A DNA stretch of 5,257 nt, taken from contig NZ_JAWOAR010000135.1 of NCBI RefSeq assembly GCF_046498435.1, forward strand, positions 1 through 5,257. The letters run 5' to 3'. The stretch comes from Longimonas sp046498435 (GTDB lineage: Bacteria; Bacteroidota; Rhodothermia; Rhodothermales; Salinibacteraceae). Positions 1 to 4,941 of the stretch are shown here, in pieces. Within the stretch, counting starts at the first letter, position 1; every line of letters begins with the position of its first letter. Below the pieces are notes generated by a model. The model was given only the letters and a program-made list of their open reading frames with translations, made no database searches and was not told the DNA's origin. Made by a program: the position numbers and the translations under genes.

Positions 1-254
1 GTGCCAAAGTTGGGGTAGACGTGCGCGGTGGTGCCGCCCAGGTCGTCGGCTACGGCCTCGGCCAGGGCAATGCCCGTGCCTGGGCCCACCGTCACAAAGT
101 CGAGATCGGTGGTGGGACGGCCAATCAGCAGGTCGCGCACCAGCCCGCCTACCGCATAGGCTTCGATCTCTTCCTGGGCCGCGACCTCGCCGATGCGTTT
201 CAGCAGGGCGGCGTATGGTCGGTCGCGGAGGGCAGTGCGCAGTTCGGTGGACAT
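1..254 (-). CDS. cca: CCA-adding tRNA nucleotidyltransferase / poly(A) polymerase family, N-terminal part (runs off the window)
   Basis: Reverse-strand translation from the ATG at 254 gives 84 residues starting MSTELRTALRDRPY and continuing past the left edge. Residues 32-56 (AYAVGGLVRDLLIGRPTTDLD, then FVTV) carry the class II nucleotidyltransferase signature: the GG at 36-37 with R40-D41, and the metal-binding D50-x-D52 pair. Enzymes of this family add or repair the 3' CCA end of tRNAs in the cytoplasm using CTP and ATP; close relatives are poly(A) polymerases, and the missing C-terminal part would be needed to separate them. The ATG is chosen because the conserved nucleotidyltransferase fold begins about 30 residues later, as usual in the family. 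No Shine-Dalgarno sequence precedes it. A likely promoter lies about 140 nt upstream (393-401). Family assignment is firm; the precise substrate is less so. Confidence 0.85.
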   Translation of the reverse strand, partial: MSTELRTALRDRPYAALLKRIGEVAAQEEIEAYAVGGLVRDLLIGRPTTDLDFVTVGPGTGIALAEAVADDLGGTTAHVYPNFG

Positions 255-299
255 GGGGCGTTGGCAGGGGGTCAGTACAAATGGTCAGTGCACAGCATA

Positions 300-316
300 G
301 GCGCACGTGTTGCGCC
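300..316 (-). promoter_or_regulatory. Small hairpin in the predicted leader of the tRNA nucleotidyltransferase gene
   Basis: GGCGCA at 300-305 is exactly complementary to TGCGCC at 311-316, leaving the 5-nt loop CGTGT. It lies between the predicted promoter (393-401) and the start codon (254), so it would form in the mRNA leader. A function is not demonstrable from sequence. A short direct repeat of GGTCAGT (270-276 and 283-289) sits between this hairpin and the start codon. Confidence 0.35.
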
Positions 317-338
317 CGAAAACGTTCGTTCCTTACGG

Positions 339-360
339 GTCGGACGCAGGAGCGTCCGGT
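339..360. repeat. Hairpin with 7-bp perfect stem and 4-nt loop
   Basis: CGGACGC (341-347) pairs perfectly with GCGTCCG (352-358) around the loop AGGA; two G-T wobble pairs extend it to 339-360. On the minus strand it would be transcribed in the leader of the tRNA nucleotidyltransferase gene. Part of it (342-354) recurs inverted at 719-731, so it belongs to the repeat family of this intergenic region. No T-run follows on the minus strand, so it is not a typical terminator. Confidence 0.5.
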
Positions 361-392
361 GCCAGGTCCTGTGGTTAATCTCACAGTATTAC

Positions 393-401
393 ATTATACC
401 A
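393..401 (-). promoter_or_regulatory. Extended -10 promoter for the tRNA nucleotidyltransferase gene
   Basis: On the minus strand this reads TGGTATAAT, a perfect TATAAT with the upstream TGn of extended -10 promoters, in a locally AT-rich patch of otherwise GC-rich DNA. A TTGAGC lies 14 bp upstream (413-418), too close for a standard -35, so recognition would depend on the extended -10. Transcription would start near 386 and give a leader of roughly 130 nt containing two hairpins. It is predicted by motif only. Confidence 0.5.
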
Positions 402-438
402 AAAATGCGAGAGCTCAATATGCACATTTTCAGATTCG

Positions 439-596
439 TCCTGGATTCCCGTACCGAGCCCAAGCAACAGCGGGCCTGCGTCTTCTCGTCCTGCGCCTTC
501 TCGTAAGTGCGCTTCTTTTCCTGGATCCTGGATCTCCGTTCGCAAGCTCACTGCGTCCAGGATGACACCCGAGTGGGGACCGAGCCGGGATCCAGG
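439..596. repeat. Palindromic repeat cluster (CCTGGATC / GATCCAGG type), probably a dispersed intergenic repeat
   Basis: CCTGGATC occurs twice, overlapping, at 520-527 and 527-534, and its complement GATCCAGG is at 589-596. CCTGGA (527-532) also pairs with TCCAGG (556-561), with an inner stem CGCA/TGCG (541-544/552-555). CCTGGATTCCCG at 440-451 nearly mirrors CGGGATCCAGG at 586-596, and ACCGAGCC is repeated directly at 453-460 and 579-586. Read on the minus strand, the block contains GTCATCCTGGACGCAGTGAG followed by GATCCAGG. That resembles the GTCATCCTGAGCGCAGCGAA-type palindromes scattered between genes in many bacteria. Its mobility and function are unknown, and membership of a genome-wide family is inference. 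Confidence 0.5.
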
Positions 597-682
597 GCCG
601 CTGAAGCGAAAGCAAGTGTCTTGTTGCACGCTGGAGACGTGAGCAAACCCGAAGGCATACAGCACGCCAAAATTATCTCCCC

Positions 683-710
683 TGCGTCCAACGGTCCCCC
701 GTTGGACGTA
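683..710. repeat. Strong hairpin A: 10-bp perfect stem (12 with a wobble), tetraloop TCCC
   Basis: CGTCCAACGG (685-694) and CCGTTGGACG (699-708) are perfectly complementary around TCCC (695-698); a G-T wobble and a T-A pair extend the stem to 683-710. Its central 14 bp are the inverted counterpart of hairpin B at 798-823. Confidence 0.7.
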
Positions 711-797
711 CCCGGGGGCGCTCCTGCGTCCTTAGCATATTAGGCGGCGGCACGGCGAGGTAGCACCTCTCTTTCCAAAAGGGCATATTTGGTGCGA

Positions 798-823
798 CGG
801 GCGAACGGGGGACCGTTCGCCTG
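798..823. repeat. Strong hairpin B: 8-bp perfect core stem (11 with a wobble), tetraloop GGGA
   Basis: GCGAACGG (801-808) pairs perfectly with CCGTTCGC (813-820); G800-C821, a G-T wobble and C798-G823 extend it. It shares the AACGG-loop-CCGTT core with hairpin A in inverted orientation but has different, still complementary, outer base pairs. It lies about 40 nt past the stop codon of the minus-strand gene at 864, so it might act as a 3'-end structure for that gene. No T-run follows on the minus strand. Confidence 0.65.
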
Positions 824-863
824 AGGGGAGAGAGTTGTCATGTCTGGGGCGGCTGCAGTACAA

Positions 864-2030
864 TCAGGTGTGGCGCAGGCGCTGAAGCACCGGCCACGTA
901 TCCACCACCTCGTCGCGGTCTACGGCGTAGAGCACCGGCTGCGTGGCCACGGTCACACACGCATGGTTCGGCACAATGCGCAGACGATCGCCCACGCCCA
1001 TCGTCGCGCCGCCCGGCACCTGCATCCAGCCATGCTCTTCCGAGAGATTTGTGATCTGCACGTGTGGGTGTTCGCGCATAAACGCCGCATTGTAGAGCGC
1101 AATCCCAAACCCCGACGTCCGCGCCCCCGTGTCGGTCGTAAACACCTTCTTCCCCGCATCCACAAACACCCGCTCGGTCCCATTCGGCATGCGGTGCCGA
1201 CTCACCACCTGCGTGTACGCCGTCAGCGCGCAATGGTCGAGCGGACACACGCCCAGCGTGTGCTGCATCGCATCGTAAAACACGTAGTTACCGGGACGAA
1301 TTTCGGTGATGCGCAGGCCCTCGTGCTCGGTGTTCTCGAAGTAACGCATCGAGGGCGTAGAGCCAATGCTCACCGTAAAATCGGCCGTTGCCACCGGCGG
1401 CGAGGTTTCGCTATAGATGCGCGCGGCGGCCTCCAGAATGCGATGGGTTTCCTGGTGGGACACACGGCGCAGCGCCTCCTCCGGCGTTTCGGATGCATCT
1501 GGGCCGGCATAGCTCTGCCCAGCGTGGGTCAGCACACCCGCCAGACGCAGCGACTCGGCCTCGATAATCTGTCGCGCGCGGGGGATGAGCACATCGCCAT
1601 CCGGCTTCACCCCGCAGCGTCCATGCCCGGTGTCAATTTCGAGCAGCACCCGGGCGGGGTTGTCGGCGGAGTAGGCGCGGGCGGCCTGCGCGATGCCGGC
1701 CTCCGTATCCACACAGAAGCGTACCGAAGCGTGCTTGCGCAGCGCCCGAATGCGCTCGTGCGCGTGGGCGCCCACCATAGGATAAGCAATCGTCAGATCG
1801 GTGAAGCCCGCCTCCGCAAACTGCTCCGCCTCGTCGAGCGTGGCCACGGTGAGGCCCACGGCGCCCGCTTCGCGCTGTAGCGTGGCAATGTCGGGCGACT
1901 TGTGGGTTTTGGCGTGTGGACGCAGGTTGACGTCTTGGGCGTCAGCTTTCGTCTGCATCCGGTCGATGTTGGCGGCAAGGCGCGTGGTATCCACCAAAAG
2001 CGCAGGCGTGGGCAGGTCGTCGATCAGCAT
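864..2030 (-). CDS. PLP-dependent D-serine dehydratase / D-threonine aldolase family enzyme (fold-type III)
   Basis: The 388-residue product matches the usual length of the DSD1/D-threonine aldolase family, cytoplasmic enzymes with an alanine-racemase-like N-terminal barrel and a C-terminal metal-binding beta domain. The opening LPTPALLVD motif (residues 6-14) is followed by RPHAKTHKSP at 37-46, where K41 is the expected Schiff-base lysine for pyridoxal phosphate. GHGRCGV further on fits the barrel. Near the C-terminus H356 and C358 (NHACVT) sit where the family binds its metal. An H-x-C pair is what the eukaryotic Zn-dependent D-serine dehydratase has, whereas characterised bacterial D-threonine aldolases have H-x-D, so conversion of D-serine to pyruvate and ammonia is somewhat favoured. 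The ATG at 2030 is two codons before the conserved start of the domain; no Shine-Dalgarno is visible. It is probably monocistronic, with 448 bp separating it from atpC upstream. The family is sure; the substrate is not. Confidence 0.9.
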   Translation of the reverse strand: MLIDDLPTPALLVDTTRLAANIDRMQTKADAQDVNLRPHAKTHKSPDIATLQREAGAVGLTVATLDEAEQFAEAGFTDLTIAYPMVGAHAHERIRALRKHASVRFCVDTEAGIAQAARAYSADNPARVLLEIDTGHGRCGVKPDGDVLIPRARQIIEAESLRLAGVLTHAGQSYAGPDASETPEEALRRVSHQETHRILEAAARIYSETSPPVATADFTVSIGSTPSMRYFENTEHEGLRITEIRPGNYVFYDAMQHTLGVCPLDHCALTAYTQVVSRHRMPNGTERVFVDAGKKVFTTDTGARTSGFGIALYNAAFMREHPHVQITNLSEEHGWMQVPGGATMGVGDRLRIVPNHACVTVATQPVLYAVDRDEVVDTWPVLQRLRHT

Positions 2031-2141
2031 GGCAAGGCGGGATGTGTGTGGGAAATCGGCAGAGGATCGGGCGTTGAGATGGTTGCTGTAGGGGGTAGAG
2101 ACGCGCCAGTGGCGGTATCTGTTTAGCGGGCTTCAATGATC

Positions 2142-2210
2142 GCCCGGGATATCCGCACCCCAGGAGTACTCGGTCGCGGTGCTCCCAGCGCTTCGCTCCT
2201 GATCCCGGGC
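2142..2210. repeat. Nested palindrome with 9-bp perfect arms
   Basis: GCCCGGGAT (2142-2150) and ATCCCGGGC (2202-2210) are perfect inverted copies. Inside, CAGGAG (2161-2166) pairs with CTCCTG (2196-2201), which directly abuts the outer arm, so both stems could stack on one side. The sequence CCTGATCCCGGGCT (2198-2211) is close to CCTGGATCCCGGCT, the complement of 584-597, suggesting that this and the 439-596 block belong to related repeat families. No coding capacity; function unknown. Confidence 0.55.
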
Positions 2211-2380
2211 TAAGGGGACTCATAGCCGGGTAACCTGTGCCGACCACTGTCGGTACCGCTCGCGTCCCCGGCGCCCTATCCGGCGAATGCTATCGAAAAC
2301 TGAACGCGTACCGGGCTACAAGTCGCTAAACACGTACATTAGCACGTCTCTACTCAACATACGGCGTTGCAGGCATCCAC

Positions 2381-2417
2381 AGAAAACGCCCACCTCGACA
2401 GAATCGAGACGGGCGTT
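2381..2417 (-). terminator. Intrinsic terminator of the atpD-atpC transcript
   Basis: On the minus strand AACGCCC (2417-2411) pairs with GGGCGTT (2391-2385), followed inward by a symmetric 2-nt internal loop and a second stem CTCGA/TCGAG around a 5-nt loop. The hairpin runs into TTTTCT. It begins about 60 nt after the atpC stop codon. The T-tract is short and partly inside the stem, but stem strength and position make it a good rho-independent terminator. The other strand has only two T residues after the stem, so it works mainly in this direction. Confidence 0.7.
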
Positions 2418-2419
2418 GC

Positions 2420-2454
2420 ATAGGTTGCGATGCTACTGCAGGAGGCAAGCCTAT
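2420..2454 (-). other. Imperfect hairpin just downstream of atpC
   Basis: ATAGGTTGC (2420-2428) pairs with GCAAGCCTAT (2445-2454) with a single bulged G; the loop contains the palindrome CTGCAG. It lies between the atpC stop and the terminator, so it could protect or process the 3' end of the atpDC mRNA. No T-run follows. This is a structural prediction only. Confidence 0.35.
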
Positions 2455-2478
2455 CGAGCGAGCGTTACCCCCCACCCG

Positions 2479-2913
2479 TTACACCCCACCCATAGACACG
2501 CGCAGGCGATTGCGAGCGCGGGTGAGCGCAGCCTCTGCTTCTTCACGCTCCTCGGGCGAGGCGCTGTCGTCGAGGCGCCTTAGAGCGCGCTGCTCGGCTT
2601 TTTTGGCCCGTTCGGTGTCGATATCTGACGACGGCTCGGCGGTTTCTGCGAGTACAATGACGCGGTTGTCGAGCACCTCCAAGAAACCGCCACTGGTCGC
2701 AAACTCGATGCGTCCGTTGCGGGCGGTAAGGTCCTCGTAGGCGTCTTTTGTCTTCACCACAAGCTTGCCGACTTCAAACGCAGCAATCATAGGCGCGTGG
2801 TTGCGCAGCACCTCGAACGAGCCCTCAATACCGGGCGCTTGCACGCCACGAGCCTCGCCCTCAAAGGCGCGTCCGTCGGGGGTTACAATGTCAACGCTGA
2901 GCTGGGTAGCCAT
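2479..2913 (-). CDS. atpC: F1Fo ATP synthase epsilon subunit
   Basis: The 144-residue product (MATQLSVDIVTPDGRAF...) has the two-part layout of the epsilon subunit. The N-terminal beta sandwich spans about residues 1-85, with the conserved stretches IEGSFEVLRNHAPMIAAF and ATSGGFLEVLDNRVIVLAET. The C-terminal alpha-helical hairpin, about 97-141, is rich in Ala, Arg and Glu and ends in RARNRLRVS. Epsilon sits on the rotor stalk with gamma, couples F1 to the c-ring, and its helical end can inhibit ATP hydrolysis. I choose the ATG at 2913 over a GTG two codons upstream because the conserved domain starts directly after MATQ. The gene follows atpD by 80 bp, as in the usual beta-epsilon pair, and is closed by a terminator at 2381-2417. 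No Shine-Dalgarno is visible. Length and domain content are normal. Confidence 0.93.
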   Translation of the reverse strand: MATQLSVDIVTPDGRAFEGEARGVQAPGIEGSFEVLRNHAPMIAAFEVGKLVVKTKDAYEDLTARNGRIEFATSGGFLEVLDNRVIVLAETAEPSSDIDTERAKKAEQRALRRLDDSASPEEREEAEAALTRARNRLRVSMGGV

Positions 2914-2935
2914 GAACACAAGGGGTTGGGGCAGC

Positions 2936-2978
2936 GCGGCGGCGTGTGCGCAGCTTAAGGAAGCAGGCAGAGGCCGCC
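2936..2978 (-). other. Possible intercistronic stem-loop between atpD and atpC
   Basis: In the 80-bp atpD-atpC gap, GGCGGC (2938-2943) pairs with GCCGCC (2973-2978), with a small inner hairpin GCTT/AAGC (2953-2956/2961-2964). CGTGTGCG is also repeated directly at 2943-2950 and 2978-2985. Such structures can set relative expression of beta and epsilon, but this is inference from weak pairing. Confidence 0.3.
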
Positions 2979-2993
2979 GTGTGCGATGTACAA

Positions 2994-4499
2994 TTACGCG
3001 TCGTCTTCGGCAAGCATTGCTTCGCCGTCCTCAATCACCTCCTCGATGGTGCCTTTGAGGAGGAACGCCTGCTCGGGCAGGTGGTCGAGTTCGCCATCCA
3101 GAATCATGCGGAAGCCGCGGATGGTTTCTTCGATCGAGACGTAGGCGCCGGGCGTGCCGGTAAACTGCTCGGCCACAAAGAACGGCTGACTCAGGAAGCG
3201 CTGCACGCGGCGGGCGCGGTTCACGGCCTGCTTGTCGTCGTCAGAGAGCTCGTCCATCCCCAGAATGGCGATGATGTCTTGCAGCTCCTTGTAGCGCTGC
3301 AGAATGCGCTTCACTTCTTGCGCCGTCTGGTAGTGGTCTTTGCCAACGGTGCGCTCGTTCAGAATCTGGCTGTTAGAGTCGAGCGGGTCAATGGCCGGGT
3401 AGATGCCCTGCGACGACAGCTGGCGCGAGAGCACCGTGGTGGCGTCGAGGTGGGCAAACGTGGTCGCCGGGGCGGGGTCAGTCAAGTCATCCGCCGGTAC
3501 GTATACCGCCTGGAACGACGTAATCGAGCCCTTCTGGGTCGAGGTAATGCGCTCTTGCAAGTCGCCCATTTCGCTGGCGAGGGTCGGCTGGTAGCCTACA
3601 GCGCTCGGCATGCGGCCCATAAGCGCCGACACCTCGGACCCGGCTTGCACGAAGCGGAAGATGTTATCAAGGAAGAACAGCACGTCGCGTCCGCCCAGAT
3701 CGCGGAAGTACTCCGCAATGGTGAGGCCGGTGAGCCCCACGCGGGCACGCGCTCCGGGTGGCTCGTTCATCTGGCCGAAGACCAGCGCCAGGTTTGAGGT
3801 TTTGACGGCTTCCATGTCGACCTTGTCAAGGTCCCAGCCGCCTTCTTCCATGGCTTCGCCGAACTCCTCGCCGTAGGTCATCACGCCGGACTCCAGCATT
3901 TCGCGGAGCAGGTCGTTGCCTTCGCGGGTACGTTCGCCTACGCCGCTGAACACCGAGAGGCCCTCGTGCGCTTTCGCAATGTTGTTGATGAGCTCCTGAA
4001 TGAGCACGGTCTTACCAACGCCGGCACCGCCAAACAGGCCCACCTTCCCCCCTTTCGGCACGGGCTGGATGAGGTCAATCACCTTAATGCCCGTTTCGAG
4101 CATCTCCACCGAAGAAGCCAGCTGGTCGAACGAAGGCGACGGCTGGTGGATGGCGCGGCGCTCGCCGGTTTCAGGCTGCGGCAGGCCGTCAACGGCCTGG
4201 CCGGTCACGTCGAAGAGGCGCCCGCGAATCGACTCGCCAATGGGCACCGAAATGGGAGCGCCCGCCTGCTGCACCTCTTGGCCTCGCTGAAGGCCGTCGG
4301 TGCTATCCATGGCAATGGAACGAACGCGGTGCTCGCCCAGGTGCTGCTGCACCTCAAGAATGAGATCGTCGCCCGATTCGCGCTCAATAACCAGCGCATC
4401 CAAAATGTTGGGCACCGCATCCGGCGGGAACTCGGCGTCCACCACCGGGCCTACGATTTCAACGATAGAGCCCGTATCTGTTGCAGTTTGTACGTCCAT
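2994..4499 (-). CDS. atpD: F1Fo ATP synthase catalytic beta subunit
   Basis: A 501-residue beta subunit with all catalytic elements. The N-terminal barrel includes GSIVEIVGPVVDAEFP (10-25). The Walker A P-loop is GGAGVGKT at 157-164 with K163. GERTREGNDL at 188-197 carries the catalytic glutamate E189 and R190. GQMNEPPGARARV is at 242-254, and the Walker B aspartate is D278 in VLFFLDNIFRF. DELSDDD at 416-422 is the DELSEED-type lever contacting gamma. Three copies alternate with alpha in the F1 head to make ATP from ADP and phosphate. An acidic insertion of about 26 residues at about 202-236, before the GQMNEPPG motif, is absent from the E. coli protein and typical of Bacteroidetes/Chlorobi beta subunits. 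The ATG at 4499 is chosen because homology starts there; the frame stays open upstream but reads as unrelated residues. It heads an atpDC unit divergent from clpB. Confidence 0.97.
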   Translation of the reverse strand: MDVQTATDTGSIVEIVGPVVDAEFPPDAVPNILDALVIERESGDDLILEVQQHLGEHRVRSIAMDSTDGLQRGQEVQQAGAPISVPIGESIRGRLFDVTGQAVDGLPQPETGERRAIHQPSPSFDQLASSVEMLETGIKVIDLIQPVPKGGKVGLFGGAGVGKTVLIQELINNIAKAHEGLSVFSGVGERTREGNDLLREMLESGVMTYGEEFGEAMEEGGWDLDKVDMEAVKTSNLALVFGQMNEPPGARARVGLTGLTIAEYFRDLGGRDVLFFLDNIFRFVQAGSEVSALMGRMPSAVGYQPTLASEMGDLQERITSTQKGSITSFQAVYVPADDLTDPAPATTFAHLDATTVLSRQLSSQGIYPAIDPLDSNSQILNERTVGKDHYQTAQEVKRILQRYKELQDIIAILGMDELSDDDKQAVNRARRVQRFLSQPFFVAEQFTGTPGAYVSIEETIRGFRMILDGELDHLPEQAFLLKGTIEEVIEDGEAMLAEDDA

Positions 4500-4655
4500 G
4501 AGGAGATGGTCAAAGTCCAGGTGATTCGTCGGCAGCGCATCGCAACCGCACGGATGCGCCAGAATACGGCGCACGCGGCACGGCCATGAACATAGCAGAG
4601 CGCGCACCCAAATGCTTCCGTACTTCGTGGTCAAACTGCGTAAAGGCAGCAAAGA

Positions 4656-4683
4656 ATTGTGGAATTTCGGGGGCTGCGTGCAA
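4656..4683 (-). promoter_or_regulatory. Candidate promoter for atpD-atpC
   Basis: On the minus strand, TTGCAC (4683-4678) is followed after 16 bp by CACAAT (4661-4656), a partial match to the -35/-10 consensus. Initiation near 4649 would give a leader of about 150 nt. This is the most promoter-like pair found upstream of atpD, but it is weak, and Bacteroidota-type promoters (TTTG / TAnnTTTG) also gave only partial matches (TTTG near 4650-4655 on the minus strand). Confidence 0.25.
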
Positions 4684-4720
4684 GGAGTCGCCGTCTGACG
4701 AAATTGCGGCCTTCTGAGCC

Positions 4721-4752
4721 CGGCGCGCCGCCCTGACGTATCCGCCCTGACG
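4721..4752. repeat. 10-bp palindrome and 11-bp tandem repeat upstream of atpD
   Basis: CGGCGCGCCG (4721-4730) is a perfect palindrome. CCGCCCTGACG is present at 4728-4738 and again at 4742-4752, a 14-bp period. A third CTGACG lies at 4695-4700. CGCCCC (4751-4756) also pairs with GGGGCG (4775-4780). They lie upstream of the candidate atpD promoter, where activator sites would be expected, but no known binding motif is recognised. Confidence 0.4.
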
Positions 4753-4826
4753 CCCCGACGTGCGGGCTGCCATTGGGGCGAGCGGCGATTCGCGCTTCGA
4801 AGGCTTCGCCGCTTCATCCTGCCAAC

Positions 4827-4854
4827 ATGACAGCGCATTCCGCTGTGGTATGCT
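4827..4854 (+). promoter_or_regulatory. Probable promoter for clpB
   Basis: ATGACA (4827-4832, five of six bases of the -35 consensus) is followed after 16 bp by TATGCT (4849-4854), preceded by TG at 4846-4847 as in extended -10 promoters. The spacer contains the perfect inverted repeat CAGCG/CGCTG (4831-4835/4841-4845), which could be an operator. Transcription would start near 4861, giving a leader of about 80 nt that holds two further palindromes. It is predicted by motif only. Confidence 0.45.
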
Positions 4855-4860
4855 TTTCGA

Positions 4861-4901
4861 CTTGTACAAGAAACGCATGAGCACGATCGAAGACTCATGC
4901 G
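4861..4901 (+). promoter_or_regulatory. Palindrome pair in front of clpB: possible operator or leader hairpin
   Basis: CTTGTACAAG (4861-4870) is a perfect 10-bp palindrome. It is followed by CGCATGAG (4874-4881) and its exact complement CTCATGCG (4894-4901), separated by 12 nt that include CGATCG. The second repeat ends 40 bp before the clpB start. Spacing and sequence differ from the CIRCE element bound by HrcA. It could be a repressor site, or an mRNA hairpin that affects expression of the chaperone gene under stress. The symmetry is certain; the role is inferred. Confidence 0.5.
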
Positions 4902-4941
4902 ATGATATCGCGGCCTTTTCCTGCATAACCACATCACACCC

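Larger units (their letters stand above)
676..831. repeat. 156-bp segment bounded by 28-nt imperfect inverted repeats (MITE-like)
   Basis: The left arm 676-703 and right arm 804-831 are inverted copies. TCTCCCCT (676-683) matches AGGGGAGA (824-831), and AACGGTCCCCCGTT (690-703) matches AACGGGGGACCGTT (804-817) exactly, separated by six mostly non-matching positions. Each arm also forms its own hairpin. The segment between has no coding potential and holds small repeats: GCATATTAGG at 735-744 versus GCATATTTGG at 783-792, and GAGGT/ACCTC at 757-761/765-769. Terminal inverted repeats around a short non-coding core are typical of miniature mobile elements. No target-site duplication is evident, so this remains a hypothesis. 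Confidence 0.4.
255..863. other. 609-bp non-coding, repeat-rich intergenic region
   Basis: No frame on either strand here gives a recognisable protein. The short open frames are rich in Arg, Ser and Pro, overlap inverted repeats, and look accidental. The region holds the promoter and leader of the tRNA nucleotidyltransferase gene (right to left), then a block of palindromic repeats up to the 3' end of the next minus-strand gene. The 8-mer CTGCGTCC occurs at 551-558, 682-689 and 724-731, and inverted at 342-349. A 13-bp inverted match links 342-354 with 719-731. Individual elements are listed separately. Confidence 0.7.
2031..2478. other. 448-bp non-coding region between atpC and the D-serine dehydratase-like gene
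   Basis: No protein-like reading frame is seen. From right to left (the direction of transcription) it holds an imperfect hairpin just after atpC, an intrinsic terminator, a stretch of about 100 bp without clear signals, a small hairpin CCGAC/GTCGG (2240-2244/2249-2253), a nested palindrome (2142-2210), and the leader of the gene starting at 2030. I could not find a convincing promoter for that gene. Confidence 0.65.

Noticed and set aside
21..506. A 161-codon plus-strand open frame at the left end
   Set aside because: Its first half is antisense to the tRNA nucleotidyltransferase gene and its second half crosses that gene's promoter and repeats; no recognisable domain.
507..743. Short plus-strand open frame in the repeat region
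   Set aside because: It runs through inverted repeats and hairpins, lacks a plausible initiation context and shows no protein features.
798..823. Rho-independent terminator for the D-serine dehydratase-like gene
   Set aside because: The stem is strong, but on the minus strand it is followed by CCGTCGCACC rather than a T-run, so I list it only as a structured repeat.
840..1880. A 346-codon open frame on the plus strand
   Set aside because: It lies wholly opposite the D-serine dehydratase-like gene, is rich in His, Arg and Ala without domain features, and arises from GC-rich codon bias of the real gene.
2914..2919. GTG start two codons upstream of the atpC ATG
   Set aside because: It adds only two residues, has no ribosome binding site, and ATG at the family's usual N-terminus is the simpler choice.
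2946..3797. A 283-codon plus-strand open frame, and another at 3966-4589
   Set aside because: Both are antisense to atpD and have the Arg/Leu/Val-rich composition of shadow frames; atpD itself is beyond doubt.
4874..4901. CIRCE (HrcA) operator before clpB
   Set aside because: The repeat here is CGCATGAG-N12-CTCATGCG, unlike TTAGCACTC-N9-GAGTGCTAA in both sequence and spacing.
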